This document shows positions 34,522 through 43,223 of a stretch of DNA of 64,000 nucleotides, one piece after another. How positions within the stretch are numbered: position 1 is the first letter of the stretch; each line of letters starts with the position of its first letter. The stretch spans positions 1-64,000 of the forward strand of contig NZ_JASISY010000011.1 of the NCBI RefSeq assembly GCF_030063365.1. The letters run 5' to 3'. The stretch is from Cryobacterium sp. PH29-G1 (GTDB lineage: Bacteria; Actinomycetota; Actinomycetes; Actinomycetales; Microbacteriaceae). The notes beneath the pieces are model-generated. The model did no database searches, was not told the origin of the DNA, and saw nothing but the letters and a program-made list of their open reading frames with translations. Position numbers and translations under genes: made by a program.

Positions 34522-35472
34522 ATGACGCGCCAGACCGAGCCGACCCAGCAGACCGCCACGCCCACGCGTGGCGTGGCAGGACCGCGCCGACGCGCGATCC
34601 TGCACCCGCGCCTGCGTGGTGGCCTGTTCGGCCTGGCCGGTCTCGCGCTGCTGGCCCTGGTCTGGGAGCTCTACAAGACCCTCGGGCCGGCCGACGGTGT
34701 CATTCTCGGCGGCATCACGGTGCTGCCGCGCACCACCGACCTCGCTATGCCGCACCTCGCGGTCATGGCGGTGCGCCTGTTTGAGCCCGTGACGGGCGCG
34801 GCATCCGCTCTGCCGCTCTGGCAGGCCGTGCTGGCCGGCGCGCTGTTCACCCTCGGTATCGCCGCTGTCGGCTGGCTGGTGGGAGTGACCGTTGGGCTGG
34901 CCCTGGCCCTGCTGATGCAACGCTTTCGCCTGGCAGAGTCGGCGATTCTCCCGTGGATCATTCTGAGCCAGACCGTGCCGCTGATCGCGATCGCCCCGCT
35001 TGTACGACGCTGGGGCGCGCAGATTCAGTTCGGCGAATTCACCTGGGAGAGTTGGATGTCGGTGGCCCTGATCGCCTCCTACCTCGCCTTCTTCCCGGTA
35101 TCGATCGGCGCCCTGCGCGGCCTCAGCTCGCCCGACGCCAACCATGTCGACCTCATGCACTGCTACGCGGTGGGTTGGTGGAAGACGCTCTGGCGGTTGC
35201 GGCTGCCGGCGAGCGTGGGCTATCTGCTGCCCGCGCTGCGCCTCGCCGCGGTCAGTGCGGTGGTCGGCAGCGTCGTCGCCGAAGTGTCGATCGGACTGCG
35301 CGGCGGCATCGGCCGACTCATCGTGGAATACGCCGGCGCCGCCGGCGGCGATCCGGGAAAGCCCTGGGCGCCCATCTTCGGATCGATTCTGGTCGGCCTC
35401 GTCGCCGCCGGTTTCGTGGGCCTGATCGGACTGTTCCTTCGACGCTTTCGCAGGGGAGAGATTTCACTATGA
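34522..35472 (+). CDS. ABC transporter permease (SsuC/ThiX-like)
   Basis: A 316-residue inner-membrane permease with about six helices and a BPD_transp_1 fold; the EAA-type loop is in VDLMHCYAVGWWKTLWRLRLPASVGYLLPALRLAA. It forms a heteromeric channel with the second permease (36320-37135) and the ATPase between them. Start ATG 34522; the stop TGA overlaps the ATPase ATG (ATGA at 35469-35472). Binding-protein similarity suggests a pyrimidine-like substrate. Confidence 0.87.
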   Translation: MTRQTEPTQQTATPTRGVAGPRRRAILHPRLRGGLFGLAGLALLALVWELYKTLGPADGVILGGITVLPRTTDLAMPHLAVMAVRLFEPVTGAASALPLWQAVLAGALFTLGIAAVGWLVGVTVGLALALLMQRFRLAESAILPWIILSQTVPLIAIAPLVRRWGAQIQFGEFTWESWMSVALIASYLAFFPVSIGALRGLSSPDANHVDLMHCYAVGWWKTLWRLRLPASVGYLLPALRLAAVSAVVGSVVAEVSIGLRGGIGRLIVEYAGAAGGDPGKPWAPIFGSILVGLVAAGFVGLIGLFLRRFRRGEISL

Positions 35473-36323
35473 CCGACAGCAAGCCGGCATTCACCAGCAT
35501 CCCCGCCGTCAACGTGCGCGGTGTCAGCCGCGTCTTCAGCGCCCGCAAGGGTGCGGGCGTCACCGCGCTCGAAGACGTCAGCCTCACGGTCGCGCCCGGT
35601 GAGTTTGTCTCCCTGATCGGCCCGAGCGGCTGCGGGAAGAGCACCCTGCTGCGCCTCATCGCCGACCTCGACGCTCCCACGAGCGGCAGCATCGAGGTGT
35701 TCGGTAAGCCGGCCCGCCAGGCTCGGATCGACCAGGACTACGGCATCGCTTTTCAGCAGGCCGGCCTGCTGCCCTGGCGCACGGTGGCCGGCAATATCGA
35801 GCTGCCGCTTGAACTGCACGGCCTGGGAAAGGCTGCCCGCCGCCGCCGAGCGGCCGAACTGATCGCCCTCGTCGGGCTCTCCGACTTTGCCCGGCACTAC
35901 CCCGATCAGCTGTCCGGCGGCATGCAGCAGCGCGTCGCGATCGCCCGTTCGCTCGCCGAGAGCCCCAGCCTGCTGCTCATGGACGAACCGTTCGGCGCCC
36001 TCGACGAGATGACCCGGGAGCGCATGCAGAACGAACTCGTGCGCATCTGCGCCGAGACCCAGGCCGCCGTGGTCTTCGTCACCCACTCCATTCCCGAGGC
36101 GGTGTTCCTCTCCAACCGGGTGGTCGTGATGTCCCCGCGACCGGGTCGCATCCGCTCGATTGTTGATGTGTCGCTCGGTGACATGGCCGGTCGCGGCGAA
36201 GACCTGCGCGAAGACGAAGGTTTCTTTCGCGCCCTCAGCCAGGTGCGCGACCTGCTGCACGGCGACGAGGCGTCCGGTGCCGGAACCCGTCCGGCGGGCG
36301 CCCGCGGGGTCGAGACCCGATGA
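35469..36323 (+). CDS. ABC transporter ATPase (SsuB/TauB/ThiZ-like)
   Basis: A 284-residue ATPase with Walker A LIGPSGCGKSTLLRL, Q-loop FQQAGLLPWRTV, signature LSGGMQQRVAIARSL and Walker B LLLMDEPFGALDE. This class powers nitrate/sulfonate/thiamine-precursor importers. The reading frame is open further upstream, but the ATG overlapping the permease stop is the clear start. The stop again overlaps the ATG of the next permease (36320-36323). Confidence 0.9.
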   Translation: MTDSKPAFTSIPAVNVRGVSRVFSARKGAGVTALEDVSLTVAPGEFVSLIGPSGCGKSTLLRLIADLDAPTSGSIEVFGKPARQARIDQDYGIAFQQAGLLPWRTVAGNIELPLELHGLGKAARRRRAAELIALVGLSDFARHYPDQLSGGMQQRVAIARSLAESPSLLLMDEPFGALDEMTRERMQNELVRICAETQAAVVFVTHSIPEAVFLSNRVVVMSPRPGRIRSIVDVSLGDMAGRGEDLREDEGFFRALSQVRDLLHGDEASGAGTRPAGARGVETR

Positions 36324-37135
36324 CAGCCACCCGGCCGGGCGGCGCCCCCGGTGCAGCGACCTCCAGCACAGCGGTGCCCGCTACAGCGGCGCAGACCGTG
36401 CTCGCTCCGATTGTGTTCGGGGTGGCCGTGATTCTGCTCTGGCAGGGGCTGGTCACCGCGCTCGCAATCAAGGCATTCGTGCTGCCGGCGCCCTTTGCGA
36501 TCGGTGCCGAATTCGGCGCCAACCTGCAGAATGTCGGCAACGGCATGGCCGTGACCGGCCGAAACGCCCTGATCGGGCTGATTCTGGGTGCCGTGCTCGG
36601 AATCGTGCTCGCGATCGTGTCCGCGCTCGCCCACCTGTTCGATGAGATGGCGGCGCCGGTCGTAGCCGCGCTGTCGGTTGTACCGATCGTGGCGCTCGCC
36701 CCGGTGCTCTACACGATGTTCGGGGCCGGCGCCGAGACCGCCCGGCAGCTCGTCGCAGCGCTCGCGGTGTTCGTGCCGGTGTACTTCAACACACTCAAAG
36801 GTTTGCGCCAGGTTCGCCCGGTGCACCGCGACCTCATGCGCTCCTACGCCGTGACCAGCTGGCAGGCCACCCGCGTGGTCACCCTGCCCACCGCGCTGCC
36901 GTACGTCTTCACCGGCCTGCGCATCGCGTCGTCGCTCGCCGTGATCAGCGCCCTCATCGCCGAATACTTCGGCGGACCGGTCGGCGGCCTGGGCAAGTCG
37001 ATCACCTCGGCGGCGTCGAGCAGTAACTACGGCCTGGCGTGGGCGTACGTGCTCGGCTCCATCATTCTCGGTCTCACGTTTTATTGTGCAGCTCTCATCG
37101 TGGAGAAGCTCATCACCCGCCGACCCGGCGGCTAA
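36320..37135 (+). CDS. ABC transporter permease (second subunit)
   Basis: A 271-residue permease with about six helices. The EAA-type loop is RDLMRSYAVTSWQATRVVTLPTALPYVFTGLRIA. It is the partner of the permease at 34522-35472. An ATGA overlap couples its translation to the ATPase. The binding-protein gene follows after a 102-bp gap with a 17-bp triple repeat. Confidence 0.87.
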   Translation: MTATRPGGAPGAATSSTAVPATAAQTVLAPIVFGVAVILLWQGLVTALAIKAFVLPAPFAIGAEFGANLQNVGNGMAVTGRNALIGLILGAVLGIVLAIVSALAHLFDEMAAPVVAALSVVPIVALAPVLYTMFGAGAETARQLVAALAVFVPVYFNTLKGLRQVRPVHRDLMRSYAVTSWQATRVVTLPTALPYVFTGLRIASSLAVISALIAEYFGGPVGGLGKSITSAASSSNYGLAWAYVLGSIILGLTFYCAALIVEKLITRRPGG

Positions 37136-37175
37136 AGCTCGGCCGGTGCAAAGCGCCGGCGGTTGATCCACCCAG

Positions 37176-37226
37176 CATCAGACACAGCAACCCATCAGAC
37201 ACAGCAACCCATCAGACACAGCAACC
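37176..37226 (+). repeat. Three perfect 17-bp tandem repeats before the binding-protein gene
   Basis: CATCAGACACAGCAACC is repeated three times without mismatch (37176, 37193, 37210) and ends two bases before the AAGGAGG ribosome-binding site. It is outside any gene and may act in the mRNA leader or as a protein-binding array. Confidence 0.9.
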
Positions 37227-37237
37227 AAGGAGGCACC

Positions 37238-38386
37238 ATGAATCACCGCATCAAATGGCTTGGCACCGTCGGAGCGATCTCAGCTGTCGGCGCGCTCGTA
37301 CTCTCCGGCTGCAGCAGCACCGGCAGCGATACGGCGTCAACGGATGCTGGCAGCGACCTCACCCCGATCACCCTGCAACTGCAGTGGGTCGCCCAGGCCC
37401 AGTTCGCCGGGTACTACGCGGCCGTCGACCAGGGCTACTACGCCGATGAAGGTCTCGACGTGACCATCGAGGAGGGCGGCCCTGACATCGTTCCGCAAGA
37501 CGTGCTCGCGGCCGGCGACGTGGACTACGCGATTTCCTGGGTGCCCAAGGTGCTCGGCTCGATCGAGCAGGGCGCCAACATCACCGATGTCGCCCAGATC
37601 TTTGAGCGCAGCGCCACCACGCAGATCTCGTTCACGGACAAGAACATCACGACGGCCGCCGACCTGGCCGGAAAAACCGTCGGCAGCTGGGGCTTCGGCA
37701 ACGAGTGGGAACTCTTCGCCGGCATGCAGAAAGCCGGCGTCGCCCTCGATGACATCTCGCTGATCCAGCAGGCCTTCGACATGAACGCGTTCCTCTCCGG
37801 CGACATCGACGCGGCCCAGGCCATGACCTACAACGAATACGCCCAGGTGCTCGAGACTGAGAACCCCGCCACCGGCGAGCTCTACCAGCCCGAAGACCTC
37901 AACGTTATCGACTGGAACGACGAAGGCACGGCCATGTTGCAAGACGCGATCTGGGCCAACGCGGATCAGCTGGCTAGCGACTCGGACTACGCCGCCAACA
38001 CGGTGAAGTTCATCAAGGCCTCGATCAAGGGCTGGATCTTCGCGGCGAACAGCCCCGAAGACGCCGCCGGCATCGTCACCGCCGCCGGCTCCTCGCTCGG
38101 CCAGAGCCACCAGCTCTGGATGACCAACGAGGTGAGCAAACTGATCTTTCCGTCGACCAACGGCGTCGGAATGATCGACGAAGCGGCCTGGGCCAACACG
38201 GTCGACATCGCCAAGAACACCAAGAACGAGACCGGCGCGACCATCATCTCGACGGACCCGCCCGCCACCGCGTACTCGAACGAGTACGTGACCCAGGCGC
38301 TCGACGAGCTCAAGGCCGACGGCGTTGATGTCATGGGCACCGACTGGGCCCCCACCGAGGTCACCCTCAACGCCGGCGGCAACTAG
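37238..38386 (+). CDS. ABC transporter substrate-binding lipoprotein (ThiY/NMT1-like), probably pyrimidine uptake
   Basis: A 382-residue protein with a lipoprotein signal (lipobox VLSG-Cys near residue 25). The mature part begins ITLQLQWVAQAQFAGYYAAVDQGYYADEGLDV, the signature of the NMT1/ThiY family that binds thiamine-pyrimidine precursors, riboflavin and related heterocycles. Context with dihydropyrimidinase and beta-ureidopropionase suggests uracil, thymine or a related pyrimidine. ATG 37238 has an ideal AAGGAGG site five bases upstream. Confidence 0.85.
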   Translation: MNHRIKWLGTVGAISAVGALVLSGCSSTGSDTASTDAGSDLTPITLQLQWVAQAQFAGYYAAVDQGYYADEGLDVTIEEGGPDIVPQDVLAAGDVDYAISWVPKVLGSIEQGANITDVAQIFERSATTQISFTDKNITTAADLAGKTVGSWGFGNEWELFAGMQKAGVALDDISLIQQAFDMNAFLSGDIDAAQAMTYNEYAQVLETENPATGELYQPEDLNVIDWNDEGTAMLQDAIWANADQLASDSDYAANTVKFIKASIKGWIFAANSPEDAAGIVTAAGSSLGQSHQLWMTNEVSKLIFPSTNGVGMIDEAAWANTVDIAKNTKNETGATIISTDPPATAYSNEYVTQALDELKADGVDVMGTDWAPTEVTLNAGGN

Positions 38387-38444
38387 CTACCCTCCAATTT
38401 TTCAATTTCCACCACAACACCAACACAGAAAGCCAGCGATATAC

Positions 38445-39800
38445 GTGACTGATACCAGTACACACACCGTTTCCCCCGCATCCACTGACCCGGCAACGAG
38501 CCTCAATGCGCGCACGAGCGAGCTCGACCGGGCGCACGTTTTTCATTCCTGGTCGGCGCAGGCAGCACTGAAGCCGCTCGTCATCGCCGGAGGGCTGGGC
38601 TGCCGGGTCTGGGATCATGACGGACGAACGTACCTCGATTTTTCGAGTCAGCTGGTGAACGTGAATATCGGCCACCAGCATCCGGCTGTGGTGAAAGCCA
38701 TCACCGAGCAGGCCGCGCTGTTGACCACCATCGCGCCCTCCACCGCCAACCTCGCCCGTGGCGAAGCGGCCCAGCGCATCACCGACCGCGCGCCGGCCGG
38801 TTTCAACAAGGTCTTCTTCACCAACGGGGGAGCGGATGCGAACGAGAACGCCATGCGCATGGCGCGCCTGCACACCGGTCGCGACAAGGTGCTCTCGCTC
38901 TACAAGTCGTACCACGGCAACACCGGGTCAGCCGTTGTGGCCACCGGCGACTGGCGCCGACTTCCCAACGAATACGCGCGCGGCCACGTGCACTTCTTCG
39001 GTCCGTTCCTGTACCGCAGTGAGTTCTGGGCCACGAGCGAGGCCGAGGAATGCGCTCGGGCGCTGCATCACCTCGAACGCGTCATTCAGGGCGAGGGCGT
39101 ATCGTCGGTCGCCGCGATTCTGCTCGAGTCGATTCCCGGCACCGCCGGAATCATGATGCCGCCGGCCGGCTACCTGCCCGGCGTGCGCGCACTCTGCGAC
39201 AAGTACGGCATCATGCTCATTCTCGACGAGGTCATGTGTGGCTTCGGTCGCACCGGCAACTGGTTCGCCTTCCAGGCCTACGACGTCGTACCCGACCTGA
39301 TCACCTTCGCCAAGGGGGTCAACTCCGGCTATGTGCCCACCGGCGGCGTGATCATTTCCGATGCCATCGCGGCTACCTTCGACGAGACGGTTTTTCCCGG
39401 CGGACTCACCTACAGCGGGCATCCGCTTGCCATGGCGTCGATCGTCGGCGCCCTCGACGCGATGGAGACCGAGGGCGTCGTTGAGAACGCCGCCCGGATC
39501 GGCTCCGATGTGCTCGAGCCTGGACTCAAAGCGCTGCAGGCCAAGCACCCCATCATCGGCGAGGTGCGCGGAGTCGGTGTGTTCTGGGCGGTCGAGCTCG
39601 TTGCCGACGCCGTGACCCGCGAGCCGGTGAGCGCCGCCGTCATGGCCCGCGTGAAGGCTGAGCTGCTCGGCCGCGGCCTGCTGCCGTTCCTGATGGAGAA
39701 CCGCATCCACGTTGTGCCGCCGTGCGTCGTCACCGAAGCCGAAGTGGCCGAAGCGCTCGCCATCTACGACGAGGTGCTCAGCCTCGACCTACTTTCCTAA
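38445..39800 (+). CDS. Class III aminotransferase, likely beta-alanine:pyruvate transaminase
   Basis: A 451-residue PLP enzyme. Landmarks are the FTNGGADANENAMRMAR phosphate-binding region, SYHGNTGSAV, ILDEVMCGFGRTG (the Asp contacts the PLP ring nitrogen) and the Schiff-base lysine in ITFAKGVNSGYVP. The GTG at 38445 is the likely start (the frame is open upstream over the end of the binding-protein gene). In this cluster it would take beta-alanine or 3-aminoisobutyrate to the semialdehyde handled by the next enzyme. Confidence 0.88.
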   Translation: MTDTSTHTVSPASTDPATSLNARTSELDRAHVFHSWSAQAALKPLVIAGGLGCRVWDHDGRTYLDFSSQLVNVNIGHQHPAVVKAITEQAALLTTIAPSTANLARGEAAQRITDRAPAGFNKVFFTNGGADANENAMRMARLHTGRDKVLSLYKSYHGNTGSAVVATGDWRRLPNEYARGHVHFFGPFLYRSEFWATSEAEECARALHHLERVIQGEGVSSVAAILLESIPGTAGIMMPPAGYLPGVRALCDKYGIMLILDEVMCGFGRTGNWFAFQAYDVVPDLITFAKGVNSGYVPTGGVIISDAIAATFDETVFPGGLTYSGHPLAMASIVGALDAMETEGVVENAARIGSDVLEPGLKALQAKHPIIGEVRGVGVFWAVELVADAVTREPVSAAVMARVKAELLGRGLLPFLMENRIHVVPPCVVTEAEVAEALAIYDEVLSLDLLS

Positions 39801-39828
39801 CCGTTTCAACCCTTAAGGACGTTTCACC

Positions 39829-41328
39829 ATGACCGACATTCCTACCATCCAGCACTACGTCGACGGGGCCGCTTCCGCCGGCACCTCCACCCGCACGGCC
39901 CCCGTCTACAACCCGGCCACCGGTGTCGTAGCCAAGAATGTACTGCTGGCCAGCACCGCTGATCTCGACGCTGCTGTCGCCAGCGCCCAGGCCGCCTACC
40001 CGGCCTGGCGCGACATGAGCCAGGCCCGCCGCCAGACCATCATGTACAACTTCCGCGAACTGCTGAACGCCCGCAAGGGCGACCTCGCCGATATTCTCAC
40101 CGCTGAACACGGCAAGGTCACCTCCGACGCGCTCGGCGAAATCATTCGCGGCCTCGAGGTCGTCGAATTCGCGCTCGGCATGCCGCACCTGTCCAAGGGC
40201 GAGTATTCCGAGAACGTCTCCACCGGCGTCGACGTCTACACCCTGCGCCAGTCGCTCGGCGTCGTCGGTATCATCAGCCCGTTCAACTTTCCGGCCATGG
40301 TGCCGCTGTGGTACTTCCCGATCGCGATCGCGGCCGGCAACACCGTGGTGCTCAAGCCGAGCGAGAAAGACCCGACCGCTTCGAACTGGCTTGCCGAGCT
40401 GTTCACCGAGGCCGGGCTTCCGGCCGGTGTACTCAACGTCGTGCACGGCGATAAAGAAGCCGTCGACGCGCTCCTCGTGAACCCCGACGTGCAGGCGATT
40501 TCCTTCGTCGGTTCCACCCCGATCGCCCGCTACATCTACGAGACCGCGTCGAAGCACGGCAAGCGCGTGCAGGCCCTCGGTGGCGCGAAGAACCACATGC
40601 TCGTACTGCCGGACGCCGACCTCGACCTGACCGCGGATGCCGCCGTCAATGCCGGTTTCGGATCCGCCGGTGAGCGCTGCATGGCCATCAGCGTGGTCGT
40701 CGCCGTTGAACCCGTCGCCGACGAGCTCATTGCCAAGATCGCCGAACGCGTCAAGGGCCTCACCGTCGGCGACGGCACCCGGGGCTGCGACATGGGTCCG
40801 CTGATCACCAAGGTGCACCGCGACAAGGTCGCCGGTTACATCGACATCGCCCAGGCCGATGGCGCCGACGTCGTTATCGACGGTCGCGACATCAAGGTCG
40901 ACGGTGACGCCAACGGCTTCTGGCTCGGCCCGACCCTGTTCGACAAGGTCAGCGTCGACTCGGACGTGTACCTCGACGAGATCTTCGGACCGGTGCTGTC
41001 GATTGTGCGCGTGGCCACCTACACGGAGGGCCTGGACCTCATCAACTCGAGCCAGTACGGCAACGGCACCGCGATCTTCACCAACGATGGCGGCGCTGCT
41101 CGCCGGTTCCAGAACGAGGTGCAGGTCGGCATGGTCGGCATCAACGTGCCGATTCCGGTTCCGGTCGCGTACCACTCCTTCGGTGGCTGGAAGAACTCGC
41201 TGTTTGGTGACGCCAAGGCGTACGGCCCCGCCGGTGTGAACTTCTTCACCCGCGAAAAGGCCGTGACCAGCCGGTGGCTCGACCCCAGTCACGGCGGCAT
41301 CAACCTGGGCTTCCCCCAAAACGAGTAG
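39829..41328 (+). CDS. mmsA: Methylmalonate/malonate-semialdehyde dehydrogenase (CoA-acylating)
   Basis: A 499-residue aldehyde dehydrogenase. The MMSDH-type features are TAEHGKVTSDALGEIIRGLEVVEFA, GVVGIISPFNFPAMVPLW, ALGGAKNHMLVLPDADLD (the usual catalytic Glu position is Lys-Asn, as expected for CoA-acylating enzymes) and FGSAGERCMAISV with the catalytic Cys. It makes acetyl-CoA or propionyl-CoA from malonate or methylmalonate semialdehyde, finishing uracil or thymine catabolism. A palindromic repeat after it may terminate transcription. Confidence 0.92.
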   Translation: MTDIPTIQHYVDGAASAGTSTRTAPVYNPATGVVAKNVLLASTADLDAAVASAQAAYPAWRDMSQARRQTIMYNFRELLNARKGDLADILTAEHGKVTSDALGEIIRGLEVVEFALGMPHLSKGEYSENVSTGVDVYTLRQSLGVVGIISPFNFPAMVPLWYFPIAIAAGNTVVLKPSEKDPTASNWLAELFTEAGLPAGVLNVVHGDKEAVDALLVNPDVQAISFVGSTPIARYIYETASKHGKRVQALGGAKNHMLVLPDADLDLTADAAVNAGFGSAGERCMAISVVVAVEPVADELIAKIAERVKGLTVGDGTRGCDMGPLITKVHRDKVAGYIDIAQADGADVVIDGRDIKVDGDANGFWLGPTLFDKVSVDSDVYLDEIFGPVLSIVRVATYTEGLDLINSSQYGNGTAIFTNDGGAARRFQNEVQVGMVGINVPIPVPVAYHSFGGWKNSLFGDAKAYGPAGVNFFTREKAVTSRWLDPSHGGINLGFPQNE

Positions 41329-41370
41329 CCCCTAGCCCCACCCCGAGCCCCACCCCCGAGCACCATCTGG

Positions 41371-41433
41371 CCGCGAGAGCGGGAAAAACGTTGCTTCAGC
41401 AGACTTGAGGCAACGAATTTCCCGCTCTCGCGG
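41371..41433. repeat. 63-bp palindromic repeat, copy 2
   Basis: CCGCGAGAGCGGGAAA at 41371 and TTTCCCGCTCTCGCGG to 41433, inner TTGCTTCA and TGAGGCAA. It lies between convergent mmsA and the LysR gene, where it could be a two-way terminator. Confidence 0.9.
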
Positions 41434-41435
41434 AC

Positions 41436-42350
41436 CTATTGGGGGGCTTGGGAGTGTTGCACCCTTGCGGCTTCGGATTGGAGGGACTGGATTACGGTGC
41501 GCACGGCCAGGCGCTCGGCTCGGTCGGGGCGCATGAGGGCCACGATTTGGCGTTCGGATTCGACGCCGCGCAGGGGTTTCAGCACCAGGCGGCCGGGCTG
41601 GCCGCCGCCGGAGGTGTAGCGCGGCACGAGCGCAATGCCGAGCCCCGCGATCACGAACGATTCGATCAGGGCAAGATCGGCGAAGCGCTGCGACATCGAT
41701 AGTCGGGCGCCGGCCTCCTGTTCGATCGCGTGCAGAATGCGCTCGAACGGGTACCCGTCGGTCACGCCGATCCAGGTCTCCCCAATGAGGTCACTCGGGC
41801 GCACCCACGCGCGATCGGCGAGCGGATGCCCCACCGGCAGCCCCACATCGAGCGGCTCGGTCATAAGCGGAACGACCGTGAGACCGCGGCCGGCCCAGGA
41901 CAACGCTCCGCTCATGGAATGGGCCAGCACAATGTCGTACTCGGCGGTGAAGGCGGGAAAGTCGCTCAGTTCGGGGTCTTCGTCGGCGCAATTGAGCACG
42001 AGGTCGGGTCCCAAACTCGTGATGACGCCGGGCAGCAACATCTGACCGGCGGTAGGAAAGGTGACCAAGCTCACTTCGCCGCTGGCCTGGTTGCGAAATT
42101 CGTCCCAGAGCGCGGTGGCCTTCGCGAGGGACACCGCGACATCCGTTGCGCTGCGGGCCAGGGCGCGACCCGCATCGGTGAGCACAAGGCCGCGACCCTG
42201 CCGCTGGGTCAGCGGCAGTCCGGCCTCGCGCTCGAGCACCTTGAGCTGCTGCGAAACGGCCGAGGGAGTGCGGTGGGTGGCGGCGGCGACCGCCGTGACG
42301 CTGCCGCGGTCGGCGAGTTCGCGGAGCAGTTCGAGTCGTTGCACGTCCAT
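41436..42350 (-). CDS. LysR-family transcriptional regulator
   Basis: A 304-residue LTTR. The N-terminal helix-turn-helix (MDVQRLELLRELADRGSVTAVAAATHRTPSAVSQQLKVLEREAGL) is followed by the two-lobed effector domain (about 90-295). The Gln-Gln recognition segment matches ArgP-like regulators. It is convergent with mmsA and may not control it. The ATG is preceded by TAGATT six bases upstream, and a palindrome ATGTAG-n5-CTACAT lies just beyond, likely its own operator. Confidence 0.87.
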   Translation of the reverse strand: MDVQRLELLRELADRGSVTAVAAATHRTPSAVSQQLKVLEREAGLPLTQRQGRGLVLTDAGRALARSATDVAVSLAKATALWDEFRNQASGEVSLVTFPTAGQMLLPGVITSLGPDLVLNCADEDPELSDFPAFTAEYDIVLAHSMSGALSWAGRGLTVVPLMTEPLDVGLPVGHPLADRAWVRPSDLIGETWIGVTDGYPFERILHAIEQEAGARLSMSQRFADLALIESFVIAGLGIALVPRYTSGGGQPGRLVLKPLRGVESERQIVALMRPDRAERLAVRTVIQSLQSEAARVQHSQAPQ

Positions 42351-42356
42351 GCAGTC

Positions 42357-42362
42357 AATCTA
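42357..42362 (-). promoter_or_regulatory. Leaderless -10 box of the LysR gene
   Basis: TAGATT on the minus strand lies six bases before the ATG at 42350. Confidence 0.5.
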
Positions 42363-42366
42363 CACA

Positions 42367-42383
42367 ATGTAGCTACGCTACAT
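42367..42383. promoter_or_regulatory. Palindrome upstream of the LysR gene
   Basis: ATGTAG and CTACAT arms (6 bp each) with a five-base spacer lie 17 bp from the LysR start codon, close to its -10 box. It is a plausible autoregulatory LTTR site. Confidence 0.5.
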
Positions 42384-42499
42384 GGTGCTTACAGAACAAT
42401 ACGATTGTGCTGCAAGGTTATCGGTGATCAAATGACAGAGTCATACACGAGCAATGTCGCCTCCGTGCGGGCCACTCCATCTGCTTCGAAAGGTATCTC

Positions 42500-42619
42500 G
42501 TGTTTATCCTCCTCGCCATCCTGCTCGTTTCTGTTGCGTCTATCGCCGCTCTCGTCGTCGAGGTTCGCCGCGATGGTTATCGTCAGACGGATCGCCGCAA
42601 CCTCGTTCGCATCTTCTAG
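42500..42619 (+). CDS. 39-residue single-helix membrane protein
   Basis: A short gene starting at GTG 42500 after a GAAAGG site seven bases upstream. The product is one hydrophobic helix (FILLAILLVSVASIAALVV) followed by a basic tail (EVRRDGYRQTDRRNLVRIF). Similar tiny proteins with a VRRDGYR-type tail occur in Microbacteriaceae in my recollection. The C-terminal charges suggest the tail stays in the cytoplasm. Function is unknown. It lies between the LysR gene and pyrE. Confidence 0.65.
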   Translation: MFILLAILLVSVASIAALVVEVRRDGYRQTDRRNLVRIF

Positions 42620-42661
42620 GGCGGCACCAGCAGCGGCGGCACCAGCTGTGGGGGCGTGCCC

Positions 42662-42667
42662 TAAACT
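42662..42667 (+). promoter_or_regulatory. Leaderless -10 box of pyrE
   Basis: TAAACT lies seven bases before GTG 42675, fixing that start for pyrE. Confidence 0.6.
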
Positions 42668-42674
42668 TGCCTGT

Positions 42675-43223
42675 GTGACTGATACACGGCAGAAACTCAT
42701 CGACTTCATCGCGGCCGAGGCCGTTTTTCACGGAGACTTCGTTCTCACGAGCGGCAAGAAGGCCACGTACTACGTGGATCTGCGCCGGGTGAGCCTCGAT
42801 CATCGCGTGGCTCCGCTGATCGGGCAGGTCATGCTGGATCTGATCCAGGACATTCCCGACGTCGTCGCCGTTGGCGGCCTCACCATGGGCGCCGACCCGA
42901 TCGCGGCCGCCGTCATGCACCAGGGCGTGGCCCGTGGCGCCACCTACGACGCGTTCGTCGTGCGCAAGGAGCCGAAGGATCACGGCCGTGGCCGCCAGGT
43001 TGAGGGCCCCGATCTCGAAGGTAAGCGCGTGATCGTGCTCGAGGACACCTCGACCACCGGAGGGTCCCCGCTCGCAGCGATCGAAGCCCTGCTCAAGGTC
43101 GGTGCCGAAATCGCGGGCGTAGCCGTCGTGGTCGACCGCAACACCGGTGCCCGCGAAATAATCGAAGCGGCCGGCTACCCCTACTTCGCTGCGATCTCCC
43201 TTGAGGACCTGGGACTGAACTAG
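42675..43223 (+). CDS. pyrE: Orotate phosphoribosyltransferase
   Basis: A 182-residue type I phosphoribosyltransferase that makes OMP from orotate and PRPP in de novo pyrimidine synthesis. Motifs are FVLTSGKKATYYVDLRR, GGLTMGADPIA, VRKEPKDHGRG (catalytic loop) and the PRPP-binding VIVLEDTSTTGGSPL. The leaderless GTG at 42675 gives normal length; the frame open further upstream is not needed. Its stop overlaps the next GTG. Confidence 0.93.
   Translation: MTDTRQKLIDFIAAEAVFHGDFVLTSGKKATYYVDLRRVSLDHRVAPLIGQVMLDLIQDIPDVVAVGGLTMGADPIAAAVMHQGVARGATYDAFVVRKEPKDHGRGRQVEGPDLEGKRVIVLEDTSTTGGSPLAAIEALLKVGAEIAGVAVVVDRNTGAREIIEAAGYPYFAAISLEDLGLN

Noticed and set aside
37141-37237. Riboswitch (TPP or pyrimidine type) before the binding-protein gene
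   Set aside because: No conserved TPP core is visible, and the gap is mainly the 17-bp triple repeat.
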